From: Flavobacteriales bacterium BRH_c54
GTDB lineage: Bacteria; Bacteroidota; Bacteroidia; Flavobacteriales_E; Vicingaceae
Length of the DNA stretch: 64,000 bases
Assembly: GCA_000961845.1 (NCBI GenBank)
Contig: LADZ01000060.1
Coordinates: 1-64,000 of the forward strand
Direction: 5' to 3'
The first letter of the stretch is position 1; each line of letters begins with the position of its first letter. The position numbers and the translations under genes were made by a program. The notes beneath the pieces were generated by a model. It searched no databases. It was not told where the DNA came from and saw only the letters and a program-made list of their open reading frames with translations. Positions 60,358 to 64,000 of the stretch are shown one piece after another.

Positions 60358-63300
60358 TTATTGCGACAAAGTAAACCTCAAGCTAATTCCTGCATTGGTG
60401 TTAGAGGTTGGGAATGTGGTAGATATAAATGGCGTAGTAGATACATAATCATAAAAAGCTCTTAGGTTTAAAAACTGACTAATTCTGTAATCGGCAGTAA
60501 AACGAATAGACAATACTTTTTGTCCACTAGTCAATTGATTTACTTCTTCTACAATTTTTCTGATAATGGTTTCATTACTTCTTAAAGACACATCAACTCG
60601 GGCATCAATGTCGCTTCTTATTACTCTATTTTTAGAGAATGGAAAACGAACTTGCTTAAATTTATATCCTGTACCAACCGTCCATTCACTACCTTGAACT
60701 TCTGTAATTTGATTGTTATTTACACTCAATGCGGCATTTCTATCTTTTGCATATTCAATACGAATAAGCATACTGTTTTCTAAGGTCATATCTGCACCCA
60801 ATAACGGACTAAACTGCTCTGAAATAGAAACTCCCGAAATTTGATACTTAGAAATAAAGTTGCTATTAATATCTCTATTGGCTCTTCCATCTTCAAAATT
60901 TAAATTGGTAGTAAACGAGCTAACATTAAAAGTAGAACGATAAGAATGTGTTAATGTAAATTGTTTAAAAATAGTGGCTAACAGTGGTATTTTACTTAAT
61001 CCATCAAAAGTAATTCTCCAGTTAGGCATAGGAAGATATTTTTCAAAAGACTTAAGCGAAACCTTATCTCCCGATTTTCCTGAATATCCGGCAATAAAAG
61101 CAGGAATTAAAACCTCTTGAGATGTAGCTCCATATCCATCGGCATAAACATCATTAACCAACCCATTTGAATTAGCATCTTGAGCTCCTAATCTTTGCGA
61201 TATAATGGCTCTTTCTTCTAAAAATTTATCAAAAACTGATGATGAACGATCTTCACTATTGTTAGAGGCAAAAGCAGTTCTAATAGACACAAAAGACATA
61301 CTTAAATTACCTGTTTCTACTGGAGTTACAAAAAAGAAATCGTCTCTTCGTTCACCTCTTAATGAATCTGTTACAAAACCCGGTTGTACTTCAAAAAATT
61401 GCTGAGATAAATTGGTAGAATAATTTCTTGTTGCATTTAATTGAATTCGCAACGTATTAATAGGACGAAGTGTTGCTCTTAAATTATAATTTTCCGCATA
61501 AGTAGTATTATAATTATACATTAATGAATTCGACTGCAACCATTCTCTTTCTGCAGCACTCATAGCAAAATCATCTTCTTGCATACCGGAAATAAAATTA
61601 AACCCTGGAGCAGTAAACCCATTATTATACCCCATAATTTCTGTTTGCTGATTATAGCCCGGTAGCAATGTCCCTCTAGTTCTGGTATATGTCCCTGAAA
61701 TATTTTTCGGACTCATCAAGGTTATCCATAAAGGATCTAACGGATAAATTTTATCCTTCTCTCTCCACAATTCTACTTTTGTAGTATCTGAATCTTTAAA
61801 CTCTTTAGTATCAAAACGCTTAATTTCTACGGGTGGCAATCCGGGCTTCCATCCTTTTAATTTAGCATTTTCTGCATCTGTTTTATTAGGGTCGGGCTTT
61901 CTATTTCTTTGTGCTTTTTTTCTAGCTCTATCTCGTTGTCTTTTTTCTACTTCTTTTAAAAAGTTAATTTGGTTATAAAATTTAGTCATATTTAACTGAC
62001 TATTTAAGGTAACGGTATTAGAATTCTGAATAGTATTACCTAAAGTATCAGCTCCTATTGGTGCTCTTTGCCAATCGTAATCACCACCATATTTAGCCGT
62101 TAGTGTAGCAAAATCCATAAAAGGTAATTTGTCAATTGGTACGGTATAATTCAAATTAAATGTATGATGATAATGCATATTAGTTCCAAACTCTTTTATA
62201 CTCTGCATCACAGTATCTTTCCATGCACTATATTCATCCGGGTAATTTTTATCCACCCTACCTCCTGTTGGCCTCCCTTGAAAGTCTATAGGCTCATTAA
62301 TAACAGCATTATTAGTAGCTGTAAAATCAAATGTTAAGGCTTTGGTAATATCTTGACGATAGCCATAAATTCTATTCCAATTAAAATGTTTTTGATAATA
62401 CGTTGGTAAATCAAAATCGAAACCCGTATTATTTCTTGCTCTTCTTTGTGAATATTGTCTATCTATATCTGTCTGAAAGGAAAGCTGTTTAGGCATTAAA
62501 TAAAAATTAAAATCTTTAAGCAACTTAGCCTGTTTACCGTCTGCCATTTTAAGGTTTTCAAAAGGCTTATAATTTTTAGGGTTATTAGTAAATGAATAAG
62601 CAATTCCGCCTTTGTATGTTTTTCTAGTATCAAACTCTGTATCTATATCTCTAAATTGATATTCGGAATAACCATAATTAAGCGATATATTGGAAATATC
62701 ATAAAAACGATTTTTCTCTTTACCTTTTGCCGGTAATTTACGCACATTAGTAAAATTAATACTCTTCCTACTTGTAACAGTTTGTGTCCTTTCCGCCAAA
62801 GAATCTCTTTCTTGCTGACTAAAAAGATCGCTGCTTAATTGGTCTTTTAATTCAATGTCGGGGTCTAATGGATTGTATTTTGGTGTGACAATTTCTTTAG
62901 AGTTACTATAATATACTGGCAAACTTATTCCAATTTTTTCAGGAATAAATTTACCCATTTCCACACTGGTAGAAACATCATAAGATTTAATAGTTTCTAG
63001 TTGTCTTTCATTTAATTTTTGATCAACACTACCAAAACCTGGTGTGCTATAAGCTCCAGCTAAAGTCATTGTGCCCAAATCTGCTAACTGAGCTGTTAAA
63101 CGACCCCTTGTTGCCCAACCGCCTTCATTATCAAACTCTGTCATTCTTAATTCGTTTACCCATACTTCTGCACATTTAGCCAAGCCATCGTCATCTACTG
63201 CAGTAGAATTAGATTGCTTACTATTTCTAATCCCTATCATAAACACTTTTACATTGGCCAAGTTCGGATTACCTTTAATCCTCATTTTATTATTTCCATC

Positions 63301-64000
63301 TTCTTGCTCATAAGGTCTTATAATAAGCACTCCTGAATTTGGATCTCCCAACAAACTATTTCTCAACATTTTCATATCAGTTAGTAATGAAAATTTCAAA
63401 TCAATTTCATTTTCATTAGGCCAAACAATTTCTCTATCAGACTGGTTTGAAGTATTTTCAGTATCATATCTTCCCGGAGGAGTAACTTTTAAAGGTACTT
63501 CATATTCATAATAATTATCATTAAAGTCTGTTCCCATACGGATAAATACAGATAAATCACCATCATTCAAAGGAATAGTTGGATTACTTTCTTGAGCATG
63601 AACAAACATTTTTAATCTTTTATACCTTCTTAAATCCTGATCCATCACTTTAAAAGCTGCTCTAGCATCTCCATCTTTTAGATTACATACATTTAAGGAT
63701 AATGATTGTTCATTTAACTGACGTAAGGTTGCTCCTGTTGATGGATTTGGATTTAACTCTCTATCAATTCCAGGTGGTATAATATAATTTACGGGAGTTT
63801 TCTCACTATTTTCTTCTACATTTACTGCTCCTACAATAAAAGTTGTCTCATCATCATCATTTCCTATATAATCTCCCGGATTTAATAGAGTTTTAGTGTA
63901 CTGCCTCCACTCTCCTCTTATTAAATCTAATCGAGCAAAACGCAACACCACTTTCTCGTTAAATCCTTTCATAAACATACGCATAAAACGAATGGATTTA
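60358..64000 (-). CDS. sprA: Type IX secretion translocon SprA, C-terminal part
   Basis: More than 1,200 residues of the C-terminal part; the frame is still open at the right edge (reading KSIRFMRMFMKGF), so the ATG at 63984 is internal. The product is a giant beta-barrel of about 36 strands that forms the outer-membrane pore for proteins with type IX sorting domains. Repeated aromatic beta-strands (YGYSEYQFRDIDTEFDTRK, NLNYTVPIDKLPF) and the final ISLRFTLSQ fit a barrel closing strand. The hydrolase encoded at 14483-15898 is a likely cargo. Downstream lie gcvH and the VanZ-like gene. Confidence 0.92.
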   Translation of the reverse strand, partial: KSIRFMRMFMKGFNEKVVLRFARLDLIRGEWRQYTKTLLNPGDYIGNDDDETTFIVGAVNVEENSEKTPVNYIIPPGIDRELNPNPSTGATLRQLNEQSLSLNVCNLKDGDARAAFKVMDQDLRRYKRLKMFVHAQESNPTIPLNDGDLSVFIRMGTDFNDNYYEYEVPLKVTPPGRYDTENTSNQSDREIVWPNENEIDLKFSLLTDMKMLRNSLLGDPNSGVLIIRPYEQEDGNNKMRIKGNPNLANVKVFMIGIRNSKQSNSTAVDDDGLAKCAEVWVNELRMTEFDNEGGWATRGRLTAQLADLGTMTLAGAYSTPGFGSVDQKLNERQLETIKSYDVSTSVEMGKFIPEKIGISLPVYYSNSKEIVTPKYNPLDPDIELKDQLSSDLFSQQERDSLAERTQTVTSRKSINFTNVRKLPAKGKEKNRFYDISNISLNYGYSEYQFRDIDTEFDTRKTYKGGIAYSFTNNPKNYKPFENLKMADGKQAKLLKDFNFYLMPKQLSFQTDIDRQYSQRRARNNTGFDFDLPTYYQKHFNWNRIYGYRQDITKALTFDFTATNNAVINEPIDFQGRPTGGRVDKNYPDEYSAWKDTVMQSIKEFGTNMHYHHTFNLNYTVPIDKLPFMDFATLTAKYGGDYDWQRAPIGADTLGNTIQNSNTVTLNSQLNMTKFYNQINFLKEVEKRQRDRARKKAQRNRKPDPNKTDAENAKLKGWKPGLPPVEIKRFDTKEFKDSDTTKVELWREKDKIYPLDPLWITLMSPKNISGTYTRTRGTLLPGYNQQTEIMGYNNGFTAPGFNFISGMQEDDFAMSAAEREWLQSNSLMYNYNTTYAENYNLRATLRPINTLRIQLNATRNYSTNLSQQFFEVQPGFVTDSLRGERRDDFFFVTPVETGNLSMSFVSIRTAFASNNSEDRSSSVFDKFLEERAIISQRLGAQDANSNGLVNDVYADGYGATSQEVLIPAFIAGYSGKSGDKVSLKSFEKYLPMPNWRITFDGLSKIPLLATIFKQFTLTHSYRSTFNVSSFTTNLNFEDGRANRDINSNFISKYQISGVSISEQFSPLLGADMTLENSMLIRIEYAKDRNAALSVNNNQITEVQGSEWTVGTGYKFKQVRFPFSKNRVIRSDIDARVDVSLRSNETIIRKIVEEVNQLTSGQKVLSIRFTADYRISQFLNLRAFYDYVSTTPFISTTFPTSNTNAGISLRFTLSQ

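Overview
This window is ordinary-looking core chromosome from a member of the Bacteroidota, most likely a flavobacterium-like (Flavobacteriales) organism. The evidence is the C-terminal part of the type IX secretion translocon SprA, a secreted hydrolase ending in a type IX sorting domain, a fused E1 alpha/beta 2-oxoacid dehydrogenase, bacterial PcrB-type ether-lipid synthase, ribosomal protein THX, strongly AT-rich DNA, almost no Shine-Dalgarno sequences, and promoters of the Bacteroidetes type (TTTG, about 19 bases, TAnnTTTG). I see no transposase, integrase, phage gene, CRISPR array or rRNA. Both ends are cut genes: a Na+/Ca2+ exchanger at the left, sprA at the right.

Layout. 1-2811: exchanger tail and a secreted CAP/OmpA-like protein. 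2865-7952 (minus): sugar kinase, Sua5/YciO-like protein, transaldolase-like aldolase, cysteine desulfurase, GlmM. 8085-11546 (plus): TPR protein, ComA-like phosphosulfolactate synthase, rhodanese, DUF368 undecaprenyl-phosphate carrier. 11548-15898: outer-membrane lipoprotein, M28 peptidase, TrpG/PabA, T9SS-exported alpha/beta hydrolase. 16004-23038: unknown helical protein, UvrB, lipoproteins, a 39-residue membrane protein coupled to a sodium:solute symporter. 23340-28227: E1 fusion, hydrolase, NadB, small lipoprotein. 28246-33523 (minus): GAPDH, S20, PEP carboxykinase, lipoprotein, M32 carboxypeptidase. 33719-38743: THX, nucleoside phosphorylase, SirB1-like protein, PhoH, PcrB, phosphopantetheinyl transferase. 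38813-45939: SAH hydrolase, MurQ, lipoproteins, UbiA-like prenyltransferase, tRNA-Ser(GCT), RluF-like enzyme, Na/Pi transporter. 46003-51081: GNAT-nitrilase fusion, lipoprotein, Pif1-like helicase with a RecQ-type HTH tail, unknown protein. 51090-58399: amidohydrolase, small secreted protein, PBP4, glycosyltransferase, GWxTD protein. 58589-64000: tRNA-Ser(TGA), an orphan DEAD-box domain, VanZ-like protein, GcvH, SprA.

How the genes fit together. Much of the window is central metabolism (GAPDH, PckA, NadB, E1, GcvH, AhcY) and envelope building or recycling (GlmM, MurQ, PBP4, DUF368, PcrB, SprA). The most interesting non-coding signal is a shared promoter-plus-leader upstream of nadB and gap: a perfect -7 box, GAGTT and CATGTG sit at identical distances from the two start codons, and CATGTG can pair with the start codon in each. 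This looks like a homologous, possibly metabolite- or peptide-responsive, leader RNA. Other signals are a dispersed AT-rich intergenic word family, a 24-base tandem duplication of a translation start, an unannotated small membrane gene fused translationally to a transporter, and matched promoter/terminator architecture around the two serine tRNAs.
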